From Leptodontidium sp. MPI-SDFR-AT-0119 (lineage: Eukaryota; Ascomycota; Leotiomycetes; Helotiales; Leptodontidiaceae), in assembly GCA_020726505.1 (NCBI GenBank), contig JAHLEZ010000025.1, positions 124,001 through 188,000 on the forward strand: a stretch of DNA of 64,000 nt, in the 5' to 3' direction. Shown here one piece after another: positions 44,470-56,531 of the stretch. A model generated the notes under the pieces. That model was given only the letters and a program-made list of their open reading frames with translations, made no database searches and was not told the origin of the DNA. A program made the position numbers and the translations under genes. Numbering within the stretch: position 1 is the first letter of the stretch; every line of letters begins with the position of its first letter.

Positions 44470-46504
44470 GCTATCCGATTTGGCGGTATTGCGACTTTTA
44501 GCGGCTTGGCGGGCTCCCCACCAAAAGTCAAGTAAACAAACCATGTAAACAAACTAAATAAATCGTAACTTTTCACTGCAAATATGCCACCAAACGGTTT
44601 AAAGAATGTTGTCGCTGATTCTACGGACCCCGCTACTATGCGCCCTGACTTGCCTCAAGCAATATCCACTGGAAGGCGATTTAAACCTATGGATTTGCCC
44701 GACTTTCCCCTCCGAATCAACTTACCCCCTCATATTACTCCAAAAGACGCCTGGAAGATATTTGAACTATTTTGGCCAGAGGAACAGATGAAGATTATCA
44801 TTGATAATACGAACGATCACGCTAATCGGCCATACTATGTCAGGAAACCTCATGAACGGGCGCATTACTGGAAACCTATGTCATTAGGAGAGGGGTATGC
44901 CTACCTTGGAATACGCATATATATCGGCATCAACTCTCAGAATCAATTATCGCATTATTGGAGGGATCAGCCAAATAAGCCGCACCACCGTGATATAATA
45001 GAGACTATGAGTTTAATGCGATTTGAGGCTATCCACAGGGCTTTGCGCTTAGCCACGGATAGCCCAGATCATGACTTTGAGTCCGTTTTTGATAGGGTTT
45101 GCTATATATATTCTAAACAAACTATTACTTACTAACTTGCTTAGTTGGAGCCTTTTATGACCCATATTCGCCAGGTCTCTCGGGAGCTTTGGATCCTAGG
45201 TAGAGATGTTACAGTGGATGAGGCAATGTCACGATTTGAGGGCAGATCTTACGACATTGTTACTATCCCAGGAAAGCCTATTCCAGAGGGGTATAAGATA
45301 TGGGTTCTAGCACAGTAAGGGTACTTCTTAAATTGGGTATTCCATCGCAAAGGGATCATCAAAAACCCCATATCAAAAGGAGGGCCCAGAGGTCCATGGA
45401 AAGTCACACAACCTCGGGAACTAGGAGACAATAACTCCTCTGCTGTCGTCGCACACTTAATGGCCTCTCTCCCTAACTAAGGCAAAGGCTTTTTAGTCTA
45501 TTTAGACAACCTCTTCACAAACGTCAAGCTCCTGAAGTATGGCCGACAACGCGGGTGGGGTGCTACAGGCACTTGCACAGCTAAATCCGGCATCCTCAAG
45601 CGGTTTTGTGATATGAAGAAGGAAGACGCTAAGAGAGATGTTATACCTTGGGGAACCCTATATACTGAGCCAACTGAGGACGAGGAAATTAACATGTTTG
45701 CTTGGAAAGATAACGCTCTTGTATTGTTTATGTCAACTGTAGATGATGGCGAAGAAGAGGTGGAAACACTCAGAAAGCGGCCCTCAGAAACCTCTACCTC
45801 AGCAAAAACCGCTAGAGCACTATTTAAAGGCCAAGCAAGAGCTTGGTTAAAGATTCCTGCCTTTGATTATCGATACAACCACAACATGAACGCTGTTGAT
45901 AGGGGAAATCAACTCAAAAAGTAAAACTCTGTTTCACGGAAGATTAAGCTTGGCGGCCACTATTCGCTGGTTGATTGGAGTATTGATACAACACTTGTCA
46001 ACGCCTTCAAGATCTCCTTTCACTCAGATGTGCCCGATGAGGAAAAATGGACTGATCAAGAGGACTTCCGCACTGCGATTCTCTAGGAATGTTTACGTCG
46101 TGGGCGAGAAACACGTATAAAGCGCAAACGATTAGCCAGTACTTCTATGCCTCCGATCTTAGGTCTCCCTGAGGAGGAGCATACTTTAGAAAGAAGAGAC
46201 TTCGCTCAAGACTGTGTTATATGTAAAAAAGAGGGCATTTCCCGGGTAGTTAAGAGGAGGATCCTGGGGGAGCTTTCCACGAATATCCCACTAAATATAA
46301 CCGGATCCGGATGCAGGAAAAGCACGCGATTTGGCTGTAAAGTCTGTAACATTCCCCTTTGTAAGGATAGCACTTGTTTTGCCCGGTATCATAGCTTAGA
46401 ATAGAGATGTTGTGACTACAGTCTGAATGCCCTCATATTTTGGTGGGGGATTTGGCCGCCAAGACGCTAAAAGTCGCATCCGAAGCACCGCCAAATCGGA
46501 TAGC
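44470..46504 (+). mobile_element. piggyBac-type transposon
   Basis: Inverted repeats of about 60-70 bp enclose a piggyBac transposase: left 44470-44528 starts GCTATCCGATTTGGCGG, contains GCGACTTTTAGCG and CCCCACCAAAA; right 46434-46504 is the reverse complement with an 8-bp difference. These may be terminal or subterminal, since no TTAA duplication is seen directly next to them. The coding region is only lightly mutated, so the insertion is younger than the Fot elements. Confidence 0.75.
44584..46404 (+). pseudogene. piggyBac transposase (DDE_Tnp_1_7), four nonsense codons
   Basis: Exon 1 44584-45096 has the N-terminal domain (AWKIFELFWPEEQMKIII, YLGIRIYIGINSQNQLSHYW). A 48-nt intron (45097-45144) with a perfect TACTAAC branch point joins it to LEPFMTHIRQVSRELW, the segment preceding the first catalytic Asp (DVTVDEAMSRFEGR). 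FLVYLDNLFTNVKLL carries the second Asp, then DYRYNHNMNAVDRGNQL the third. The C-terminal Cys-rich zinc finger (CVICKKEGI, CKVCNIPLCKDSTC) is intact (46147-46404). In-frame stops lie at 45316, 45478, 45922 and 46084. About 590 residues if unbroken, the normal length. It performs TTAA-specific cut-and-paste in active relatives. Confidence 0.85.
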
Positions 46505-47280
46505 AGCATGCAATTTAGCCCGGGTGTCCGCGGGACCCGTGTCAGGCGCGAGCTGCACCACATCAATATTTCGGCTCGGGACTCTTGAAACCCTCCCAGC
46601 CACAGCAGTCTTTTTTAGATCGCCTTGTCTGTTCAAACATATCGCGAATTACACGCGGAGTATCTCATATCGACCGCAGTGCCTCTCCGCCTCGTTTGAG
46701 CGCTGTTGCAAACTGCTCCTGCAACACATGCTCCTTTGAAGCCTGGAAAATGCTGTGATAAAAGGCAAGCAGATCTGAACGCGCTCGTCATTTGCTGTCT
46801 TCTCATCGTTTTTCCTTGTTTTACGCTCTGGAAATCGTTCAAAATGAATATTTCAGCCCCAGGTCGTATTTCTTATCTTGCGACGTGAGCTGGCTCGTCG
46901 CAGTAATATTCACCATGGCCACTGCTGTTTTTGTCGTCAACGGCTTTTTTAGACTGCTGCCACTGCTATAATGGTAAATGATAACTGAGTCCACATTTCA
47001 AGCATTATGGATATGCTCTGCTAATTTCAAAGTCCCCTCGACTCGAACCGGCGCTCCGCCTGTCCAATAATAGTTGTTGTTGAGACTATATGCTCATTTG
47101 ATGCAATTGCTTAAACCGAATGAGCACTAGGAATAGGAACGGAGGAGCAACCTAGCTCAATCATGTGCTGAATTTTGGAGCAAAAATATGCTTCCACAGT
47201 AACTTAGAACTAATATAACCGAATCAACAATCAATTTGATTATTTCAAGGCCTCCTATGTATCAAACCAAATTTTCCAAA
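46505..47280. other. intergenic, with repeat copy B
   Basis: Contains the 49-bp repeat at 46973-47021 that matches 26464-26511. Other short frames show no domain. The right end probably holds the CYP505 3' UTR. Confidence 0.4.
46973..47021. repeat. 49-bp dispersed repeat, copy B
   Basis: Same segment as 26464-26511, less RIP-mutated here (GATAACTGAG, CATTATGGAT). Flanks on both sides are unrelated. Confidence 0.6.
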
Positions 47281-50200
47281 TCAAGCGAAAACGTCGCTCG
47301 CGTACCTATCACTTTTGATACACTCGAACCATGCCTCAACCTCCTCGTCTGTCTTTGGCTGGCCCTCTCCTTCAGCCCAATTTTGAAATATGCGCTTCGT
47401 TGTAGCAGCGACACCCTCGCCCACCATACTAGACCCGCAGACGTAGAGCTTAGCGCCTTCATTGAACACCTTGGTCATCTCCTCACGCTCTTCCCATAGT
47501 CGCTCCTGAACATGACGGCATCCCTTGCTTTGGTCCTTGGCCGTCGAAAAGGCGTAGTAGACTTTGACGATACCTTCCTTCTCCCACTGGTTGAGCTCTT
47601 CGCTGAATAAGGCGTCCTTTTCGGGATGAGCACAACCGATGAACAAATACGCCGAGGCAAGTTTCCGGCCACCTCGGGCCTGAATCGCTCGCTCCTGAAT
47701 GAAGCCCCGGAAGGGCGCCAGTCCCGTGCCTGCACAGAACAGCATGACAGGGGTGTTTTCGACGTCGTTTGGGGGATGAAAATTTCCGTGAGATGGTTTG
47801 ATGGCAACATGGATATGATCGTCTTCTTCGACGCTAGAAAGGTAGTTCGATGCCTGAAGGAGATGCGGTCAGTATAACAGAAGATGTGTCAAGAGCAAAA
47901 AGTAAATCGGTCTGACTGTTTGACCATTCAAAAGCGCGGGGAGCAAAATGTGGCGAGTCGCCAGACCAAGGAGAAACCGCCTCAAGCGATAGGGCAGCTT
48001 ACCACACCAAGGAACCGCTTTGAATCGCCAACCTTGGCTGGAGTATCCAGGACCGACCAAGTCACGGTCGCAGTAGTTGGATCAGCGAGAGGTGACGACG
48101 AAATAGAGTATTGGCGAATGCGCATTGGCGGAAGCATTGCTAGGAAGTCACCCAAAGGCAAAGCAGCCGATCGGTATTCTTCTAGAAGATCAAGTGGTGA
48201 GCGGCGTTTGTTCGCAATCTCCTTCTCGAAATCTTTCCCAGCGAGTGCCAGGATCTTTGCACGATCACTCTCATCGGGTGTGCTGTCTGCAATCTTTGAG
48301 ATATTCTGAACGGGTTCCAAGTTAGCGCGGTTTAACTTTCGACTAAGACTTTCGATTTTAATTTGGAAGGCGACCATAAAGACACCGCAACGTGGAAATT
48401 TAAAGAGCGATTGAACGCTCAACAGGCCTGCCGAAACCGGGCATCACCAACGGGAGGACTCAACTGTTGAATCACCCTGAATGACTAAACTATAGTTATC
48501 ACATACCTTTCGAGTAGCTGGTTGGCTCAATTCAACGTACGCTCCCAATACGTCCATTGCGGAAATCGGATGACCTGTTGGTAGGGTGGTATTTTCGCCA
48601 ACTTTGATCGTCAACATCGCATCCCAAGGCAATCCATAGTGCTTCAAGACGCGACGAATATTTTTCGAGTTGTTAATGGGCAGTACTGCCAAGTAATCGC
48701 CAACCTTGTATGTCATACCGGTGGGAAGCCGCAAGGTAATATGCCGTTTCTCGGGAACGTCTCCAGTTGTCAAGAGCTCATTGCTAACGATAACTGCTTC
48801 CTTGACATCTTGACGAAGCTTGGAGCGGCGCGAATCGGTATCTATTTCAATCTCCAGGCTCGATTCTTCCGTGTCCACCTCAGCTCCTAAGGCCGACCAG
48901 AAATGTTCGTCCTGCCACTTGTCGAATTCGTTGAACACGTCCCCAGCGCCTACATCTCCGAGGCCGATCTCTGCAATCTTCGTTGCACCGTGCTCTTCGA
49001 ATTTGGAATTGAGCTGTTTTGGAACTTTGTGGAACGTCGAGACCCAGTCGTCTACAAAGATCAGTAGGGACCATGAACATGTGCTCTATTACTTACGATT
49101 GCCACAACCAAAAACGGCATACTTAACGCCCTCTAGCTTTGGCCCCTGCAAGTTCTGTATCCACTCGACAAAATGAGCAGCATTATCCGGAGGTTGGCCT
49201 TCGTAGCTCGACGAAATCAAAACAACCGGCTGTCCCTCCGGTACCTTGTCGACAGCCGAGTCCATCGGATTAACCTGGGCAAGATAACCTCGACTCCCAG
49301 CAACTCTAGCCAAATTCTGCGCTAACGCCTCACAAGTTCCCGCATTTGAGCCGTAGAGGATGGCCATGGGCTTTTTTGGCTTACCCGACACAGAGGATTT
49401 GATCTTCCGATCCTTCTCCGAGCTTTTACCTTGAGATGCGGGGTCGTGCAGTGCCTTCTCAAGGTAGGTCAAGTCAATATGATCCCTTAAAGTGGCGTGC
49501 ATGAAAAAGTCCTTTGGCTTGATTGTAAGGGTTTGCTTGATCGATAACTGGTAACTTGGATCGTCGAATCGAAAGTTGAAATTCTGCAGGAGCAATGCAG
49601 TCGTGAGGATGGCTTCTTGCCATGCAAATGGTCTTCCAATACATCCGCGCATACCGTTTCCGAATGGCTTCCAGCTATTAGGTGGCAGCTTGGAGAAGGG
49701 TTCATCGAGCATCCTCTCCGGCTTGAAGAAATCCGCATCAGCCCCATAAACGGCCGGATCGCGATGGATTTTTGGCAACAATGCAGTAATGCTCTGGCCT
49801 TTTTGGACTTGATACTTCCCAGCCAGTGTTTCGTGATCGTTAGCCGAATCTGGCTGAGGTGTTAAGGTGAACGCAGGCGCGGTTGGTGTGAGCCGCAGAG
49901 TCTCCCTCAAGCAAGCCTCGATATATGGAAGCTTCGACATATGGTCCACGGTTATCGGACTTTTTCCAACAACTTCGTCAACTTGGCGCTGGGCCGTTTG
50001 GTACGCAGATGGGTTCTTGATAAGATTGTAAAAGAGGAAGGAAAGGAGGCCGCTGGTCGTTTCGTGCCCTAGAGCTGTTTAGCTAGGTAGTATGCATGGA
50101 GTAGGGCACGCGTACCTGCAATCAAGAACGTAATCATGTTGTTCAAGACACTCTCATCCGAAAGTCCCTCGCCCGTCTTCGCATCTCTGCCCTTGATCAT

Positions 50201-51010
50201 AGCATTCAGAAGATCCTTCTTGTTATTCGGATTTGCCTTTCTTTCGGCAACGACCTCTGTAGCCACCTTCTTTAACAAAGCGATATCCGAGTCAAATTTC
50301 TTTTGTGCAGACCGCATGAAGTAGGTCGCAACTGCTGGTCTTTGCGCTCTGGCACCGGACTCTGAAAGGAAACCCACCATGGCGTTGACGAAGGGATGCA
50401 TCTCCTCGTGGTAGAAGCTGTTGAATCGTGTGTCCATTGCACATAACGCGATGGAGTCTAGAGTGAGCCTAGTCAAGTCATCCGTGACGTTGATTCTCTC
50501 CTTAGATCCGAATCTCGCCCATTTCACGACCAGTTGCGAGGCAATATCGTGCATCTCATCGAACATCGACCGAATAGATAACGGCCCAAATGCTACCCCT
50601 CATCAGCAAAGGCCCCTCTAACTTTTAGCTGCCACACCTACCTGGCATCAACACACGATGTGCAATCTCCCAATTGTGTTCCCCGTTATATGCAGTGAAT
50701 AGACCATCCGCGATGCCATGTCGAATTTGTTCGAGAGCTCCAGTCACGGTCTTGGCGAACCTCTGCTCGTCGCAGACTTCGTTCAGCAGCTCGTGGCTGG
50801 ATATGAACAACTTCTCCTTGCCTCCGAGATTGAGCTTGAATATCGGGCCTGTTCGGAGTCCGTTTAGCAGGACCTTGTAGAGTTTGTGGTGGAAGGCTTA
50901 CCATAGGTGTCTGCCAGTCGTCCGAGGCTTGCCATGCTATCTACTGGGTCGATGTCATTGATGTTGCCCAAGATTGGGAGGCCTGGTGGGCCAGGAATCG
51001 GCTCTGCCAT
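47281..51010 (-). CDS. CYP505: CYP505 self-sufficient P450/NADPH-P450 reductase
   Basis: A single chain with heme and reductase parts (P450foxy/P450 BM3 type) that hydroxylates fatty acids near the omega end using NADPH. Exons 51010-50902, 50848-50642, 50592-50116, 50068-49097, 49051-48507, 48305-48003 and 47853-47281 keep frame and give 1061 aa. P450 part: [25 protein letters not shown] (I-helix), ACLRETLRL (ExxR), heme loop [13 protein letters not shown] with Cys407. FMN domain: [33 protein letters not shown] domains: [31 protein letters not shown], and C-terminal RYASDVFA. Introns 1-4 are about 45-53 nt; introns 5 and 6 are 201 and 149 nt. No membrane anchor, so soluble. All key residues are present. 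Confidence 0.96.
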
Positions 51011-51419
51011 TGTCAATTGAAATGCAAGAGACACTGGTGAGATTATTGAGGATGATGGTATTTGAAGATGGTATTTGCGGGGAGCTTCAAAGCAGTGAAG
51101 CAGTGAAGTAGGAAAGGAGTACAGTCGGAAAGTAGGTGCTTCTCAAAAGCAAGTGGCTAAGGGCAACGCAAATCAAGTAGAGAATACTGATCGATATTAA
51201 TTGAGGAAGAGGAAGAGGAAGTGCAGTCAAGGTGACGCTGCAGCTAACCAATTAATTACCTAACTACCTAATATACCCTGCGAATAGCTACATATTTACT
51301 ATTCTCGTAGTGGTCGGTGGCGTTGCTCGTACGGTACGGCATGGGCATCAACATTACAGTAGCATTAGCATGTGAGGTGATGTTGACTGGCCGGTTTCAG
51401 AAGCGTTTGTTGTTTTTGA

Positions 51420-51600
51420 TTACGTCAGCATCGAGCCGCAGATTCCGCCTATTCCTAAGAGACCGGCCAATTCCTCCATCGCCCTGAGGACGGTGTGAGA
51501 TGTAGACTCAGGGAAGAAGAGAATCGAGGCAACCAAGCCCAAGCCTATGACATTCGGGGAACCGATCTTCACTTTCCCGATAACTTGCAAAGAGAAATAG
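51420..51600 (-). pseudogene. fragment of a FUSC-like membrane transporter
   Basis: A minus-strand frame of about 60 codons reads GSPNVIGLGLVASILFFPES then TSHTVL; the FPESTSH.VL string is typical of fungal putative ER transporters of the ArAE_2_N/FUSC type. No more of the gene is visible, so this is a fragment, isolated upstream of CYP505. Confidence 0.4.
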
Positions 51601-52388
51601 GTTTGTAGATACTGACACCTCATGTTACAATTCTCTGTCGCGTCAACGTGGAGAGCTGGTCCTGAACAAATCAAGTTAAATACAATTATAGTAATGAAAA
51701 TCACCTGTCAGGAATCAGCTCAGCGGCAAAGTTACGTTAATGGAGTGGGCTTGGAATGGCTGGTGACCGTAGCTAGGTTCATGCAGCGGCGGGATTGCAT
51801 CGAGGAAGGGATTTTGCTGAGGCTCAGGTTACCCCTCACTTGATACACAGCCAAGGGGAGCTCAGTGTGGGCGGAACAATGTCCTCTGGATACCCCTTTG
51901 CATGGATACGCCAGCTGCAGAAATACCAGAAATTTCACATGCCGTGTGTCCCTGCAACTCTACTGCCGATGTGATCCTGCCTTGCTAGGATTCGCATACA
52001 TCTCCCGGTGCCACTAGACCTTGATGTGACCGGTCCTGGACGCAGTCATTACCAATACATGAATCTCTACCTCAGCCCGCCACCTGGTCCTGCCCCTATG
52101 CAACTTGCCACCGAGGTGGTTCTACCTCAGAAGGATTTACACGATTCATTCGCTGCTCAATATGCTAAGTCTGGCAGCTTTTTGGTATCCAATTACAATG
52201 CAGTTCCACCCTTGGAACAATGCTGCTACCTGGTGGTTGCATGCCCTAATGCCATCCGGCCTTATCACAACTTCTTGAAACCCAGATTCACAGTGAACTT
52301 TCCCAGCGCTTTTGATTAACCAAACATACAGCACGTATGCGTTCGAACATTTCGCCCAATGAATGCTGATGCAGTCCAAATGTAAGAA
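51601..52388. other. intergenic, no supported gene
   Basis: Frames of 70-100 codons on both strands without domains. A plus frame at 52008-52319 is Pro-rich near its start but overlaps the 3' side of the membrane-protein gene. Confidence 0.3.
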
Positions 52389-54017
52389 CTAAGCAACTGG
52401 CTGTGTATCACTGACACGCCCACCTCCCTCTTCGATATCCACTGGGTGTTTATCCAATGCTTCGAACCACTGAATGGTACTGCCAATCAAAAAACACCAA
52501 CTTCCCCAGAATGTAGCGAGACTTCCTTGGTAAACAGCTCCGCTGTTTGCAGCAGCGAACCCAAGAGCTCCGCAGAGTGTGAAGCCAATGCCCTGTTTGC
52601 ATCCAGTTAGAAATTTTCGCTTTCACAGGGGATTAAAGGAAGCCTACCCCGACCAGATTCCAGGCTCCAATATGCCAGCCCAAGACTTTGTAGGCAGGAA
52701 GATACCATTTCTGTTGGGTTTCCAGCATAAACAGGATGCCTGAAACGATGAATCCAGTGCCGCCAATGACTTGCGGTGCCCAAAATGCTCCATTCTGAGC
52801 AGCTGTAGTCGTGAGTCTTTCGGAGATGCCCGGGATGGCAGTGAAGCCAGAGATCCAGAAGACGGTGGCACCAAACATCTGCGACGAGCATGCCAAAAAT
52901 CCCAGCTCCTTGAAGTAGTGCGTAGTAAGTTCATGCCAGGTTGGAAACCAAGTCCAGCGGCGGGCGTCCTTAGAATTAGGCCGGTCTTGAGATTCCACGG
53001 GACCATCCAGAGATGGTTTACCTAGAATTTCCAAGTCAATAAGTGGACATCATGGATGACTATTTTTTGCGAGAAGGCTGACTGAATGCAAGAGTCCCAG
53101 GACTTTAATTTGCACAGAACTAAGGGGTTCCAGCTGTAGGTTCTGTTCGAGTGACGTATAACCAGAACCGCCAATGGAGGCTGCTGGCGGACGTCTTCAC
53201 GCAGAGAAAGAGACATTTACCTTCTGTGGCCTTTCCCTTCCCTACCAAATTGCCTTTGTTCTTGTGGTGATGTTTGCAGTTGCTACTTGGCTTCAACCGT
53301 AGGAGCCCCTTCTCCTCCAGCACGTGCTCCAGCTCCCAGCCAAAGCAGTCAGCTCTGTTTTCGTTGATAGCTTCGATCATCAACAAGACGGAGCCAAACT
53401 CGAAGATTGTGGCACCGACGAACGCCGTCCATCCTCCCGCCTCTATCTCGCCGCTGAACTCAGTGGACGGGTCCTGCAGGGGCAGCCAAACGAAGAAGGC
53501 ATTGATGCACCATATTACAGATCCCAGGGTGAAGACGACCGCTACCAGGTAGGAAACGTCCCAATACGGGCATGTGCTGAACATCCGCCATATTCCCCTG
53601 AGTGTTTCCTTTAACGTGCTCGTAGACGGAGGGGTGAGAAACTTCGCATTTTGGTCCGTTTCGGGCGTAACACTGATGGCATGGCGACCTGGATACAGAA
53701 CATCGTTTTAACAGTTGCTCTCCCCACGCGTTGAGCCTCCATGACAAGATCTTACCCTTCCTGTTGTCGCGACTCCGCCACTTCCGGTAGACGTCCAGCG
53801 CACGAATCTCGTCTTTCTTCTCGGGCACCTTCTTGGCTCCATTCACAGCTCCGTTCCCGTTCTCCAACTCATGTTCTTGGCTCGACGCGGGCTCTGCGTG
53901 TGCGGAAGGTAGGCGCTGCTTCCTGACTGTGGGGTTGAGGAAGCTGAAGGGTCCGTACGACTCGCCTTCGTAGTGGTGAACTCCAGTGAAGTGGCGAGAG
54001 CTCGAAGGGTCGCTCAT
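52389..54017 (-). CDS. six-TM fungal integral membrane protein
   Basis: Exons 54017-53756, 53688-53221, 53021-52648 and 52592-52389 give 435 aa; all introns are GT-AG and phases agree. The cytosolic N-terminus is polar (residues 1-100). Six TM helices follow: YLVAVVFTLGSVIWCINAFF, WTAFVGATIFEFGSVLLMIE, LACSSQMFGATVFWISGFTA, PQVIGGTGFIVSGILFMLET, WHIGAWNLVGGIGFTLCGAL and WGSWCFLIGSTIQWFEALDK. A Lys/His-rich loop links helices 2 and 3. The repeated pattern Gly-x-x-Phe-...-E/Q-x-x suggests internal duplication of a two-helix unit. Common in Ascomycota as 'integral membrane protein', function unknown to me. No neighbour explains it. Confidence 0.85.
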
Positions 54018-55272
54018 GACGTGTCTATTTATCGCGAACGAGCGCGGAGCCTGCTTTGGGATTCTCGGCGGTCAATTGATCGCGATTGCAGTTATGGACG
54101 TGAATCGAGATAGTTCGAGGTTAGTTCAGAAAGTTTAGAACACAGCTTTTGAAACTCAGCTGTTGTGACGCAAAATGACTGACACATGCAACTTTGATCA
54201 CTTCCTCCACCTTGCAAGTGCAAAGGTCCATGATCGATCGAACACTCGATAAACTTATGCATGTTGTGGGCTGTTTTCGGTCTCGGATTACGGCGGGTTG
54301 CAACTGCTCGAGCTCAATACGTACTAGAAGATTCCACTTTGCAAGGGAAATCAACCAATGAGCCAATTCGCTTTATTCTTTTCCGTCTGTAACTAGTAAA
54401 ACCTGGGTCATATAGCACAGACAGAAAAGGTTAGATTATTACCAAGTAGACGAGCGGTGTCGTGGACCCACTGAGCCAATGAGCTTTGACCGTCAAGGTT
54501 TATCATGCACTGCATGTAGCTTTCAGAGCTCCAAAAGCGGGGTCGTCGCCTCCAACATTTCAGCCACGCTTGTCGACGGCCTAAAGGTAATAAATAGTAG
54601 GTGTTGACCACCTATAATCGGGCCTACCCGATAGTAGGGGAAAGCAAAGTGTCCGCGGCAAGTAAAGGTGTTCGCGCTCGTACTAGAATTAGTATAGTAA
54701 CTTAGATAACTCTTGAACCCGGAATTACTACAACTTCTAATAATATATAAAATTAACTAATTATTTAACTAACTACTTAAATCTAATAAAATCTGTGTTC
54801 CTTTTAATAAAGTTAATTAAAGCTACTAATTTTAATAAAAGAGAAGAGCGAACATTAGCGTCACCTTTGTCGTTATCTTTATCTTTAAGAAAATATGCGC
54901 CTAAAGGGTGAGAATAGTAAGATAATATCGAAGGTATTATCTCTAGTATTAAAATCGCTATTAATTTGTACAAAGGTCAATAGATTCTTCTTAATCTTGA
55001 ATATACGTTCTTTTTTTAAGATCGCGGGATTAATGAGTATATTAAGAGGTGCGAATTTAATTATATCTTTAGCTTTAATAGTGTCGAATTTAGTTTGCTT
55101 ATAAGCTAGCTTATCTTACCAGCGGAGAACATGCTCGGTGATCTAGACCTAGTTTTGGAGCAGTTTTGGGATTCAACGGAAATGGGGATGAACGTCCAGC
55201 TCCCTACATGTGAGGTGATGAAGAAAGATAGGATAAAAATGCTGCATCACGACTGTACTTGGAACAACGTCA
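54018..55272. other. intergenic, AT-rich second half
   Basis: 54018-54600 is of normal composition and is probably the promoter of the membrane-protein gene. 54700-55110 is very AT-rich with RIP-like TA bias and short frames only. No element ends found. Confidence 0.35.
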
Positions 55273-56062
55273 ATGTCCACCACGGGGTCAAGGCATTTCT
55301 CCGATAGCTTTTATGCTCAAATTAATAAACTAACTTTATCATTCCGGATCGTCATGCCAATATCTCGACTAGACACCAACGATCCTGCGGGCAAAAAGCG
55401 TCGTTACATCGAAATATCCATCAACTCACCTGTTACCATCCTCGATTGCCGCGCAAGCCGAGATAACCTTGCCCTCCCGGAATTCATGGGTCCAAATGCA
55501 AGTACTCAGAGCAAGCAGCATGTGTGCAGTTGTCCAAATACCGCTATCACACATGTCTCACCAGCTCCTTCAGCGGACGAGGTACCCACGCTTAAAAGCA
55601 TGAATGGAGGTGATGGCCGACCCGACGGTCCTGACGCGTTTGTTTTTGATCTTGCAAGGTCACAGCAAGAACAACTCTCGTCGAATGCAGTGGTCCACCT
55701 ACCTATTCACATGCTAAGGAACCCAAGTTATAACCCTACCGCATATGACGCGGAACATTCTGCACCGCTTGCCACGCCGCTTCCACTATGTGATTAGATT
55801 ATTGGAACGCCTAGCTGCGATGGTCTGGCTGATTATTTTGCCAGGCTGAACGAAGCGTACGATGATGAGGATCATACTTACGACGACTAACCAAATGGAG
55901 CATATACCAATCTTGGTCGCGTGAACATTGGAAATCCACGGTCGCCTGGTGGTAAATTGGCTCGAAAGATGGATGTCGATAGGAATGTCATGTTCAATCC
56001 TGCGAGCTTTAACAATATTTTAAGTCGGGAGACTGAGAGTTCAACGTTATCGCCTGCTTGAG
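55273..56062 (+). pseudogene. unidentified ORF, two in-frame stops
   Basis: A 174-codon frame (55273-55797; a second Met at 55351, MPISRLDTNDPAGKKRRYIE) ends at TAG, but the same frame stays open as coding-like sequence (IIGTPSCDGLADYFARLNEA, then a TAA at about 55888, then LGRVNIGNPRSPGGKLARKM and FNPASFNNILSRETESS) to a TGA at about 56062. Base-3 composition and residue content stay protein-like throughout. No domain recognised. Either a decayed gene or a gene with unseen introns. Confidence 0.35.
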
Positions 56063-56531
56063 CTTAGCGTGAGAAAGGAAGTATGGAAATGTAATTGCGT
56101 GAATACTGGGTTGGCGTCAAGATTTGAAAAAGAGCATTTGGGCTGGACTACACTTGGAATGAGGTTTTGTGATAATTCCTTCGGATGTACCATCTGCGAC
56201 CTCATCCCGTCCCTCTTCACCATCTTCGAGGATCTTAAGTATCTGGAAGCATGCGCAGGTAGCATGTGTCATACCACTCTAACCCTACAGTAGCTAGGCT
56301 TCGCCCATTCCTCGCTTTTCGCCCTTGCTTGTGATTCCTCTTTCTTTCCTCCCTCTCTCTGTCTCTCTGACACTTTGGTATCTCATAACTCCAATCTCCT
56401 CCTAATTGCAATTCCCCATTCCATTCCCAATCAATCCCAATTCCCCATCCCAAAACAACTGGCCGTTAACCATACCCAACACACACACAGTCCACCAATC
56501 CAATCCAACATAACAACGCAACACCGCCATC
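56063..56531. promoter_or_regulatory. upstream region of glutamate decarboxylase
   Basis: Contains a long CT-rich tract (56330-56400) and repeated CAATCC/CCAAT strings close to the start codon, a common fungal leader type. No defined operator recognised. Confidence 0.4.

Noticed and set aside
56047..56453. Short minus ORFs upstream of glutamate decarboxylase
   Set aside because: They are reverse readings of the CT-rich leader and the end of the upstream pseudogene.
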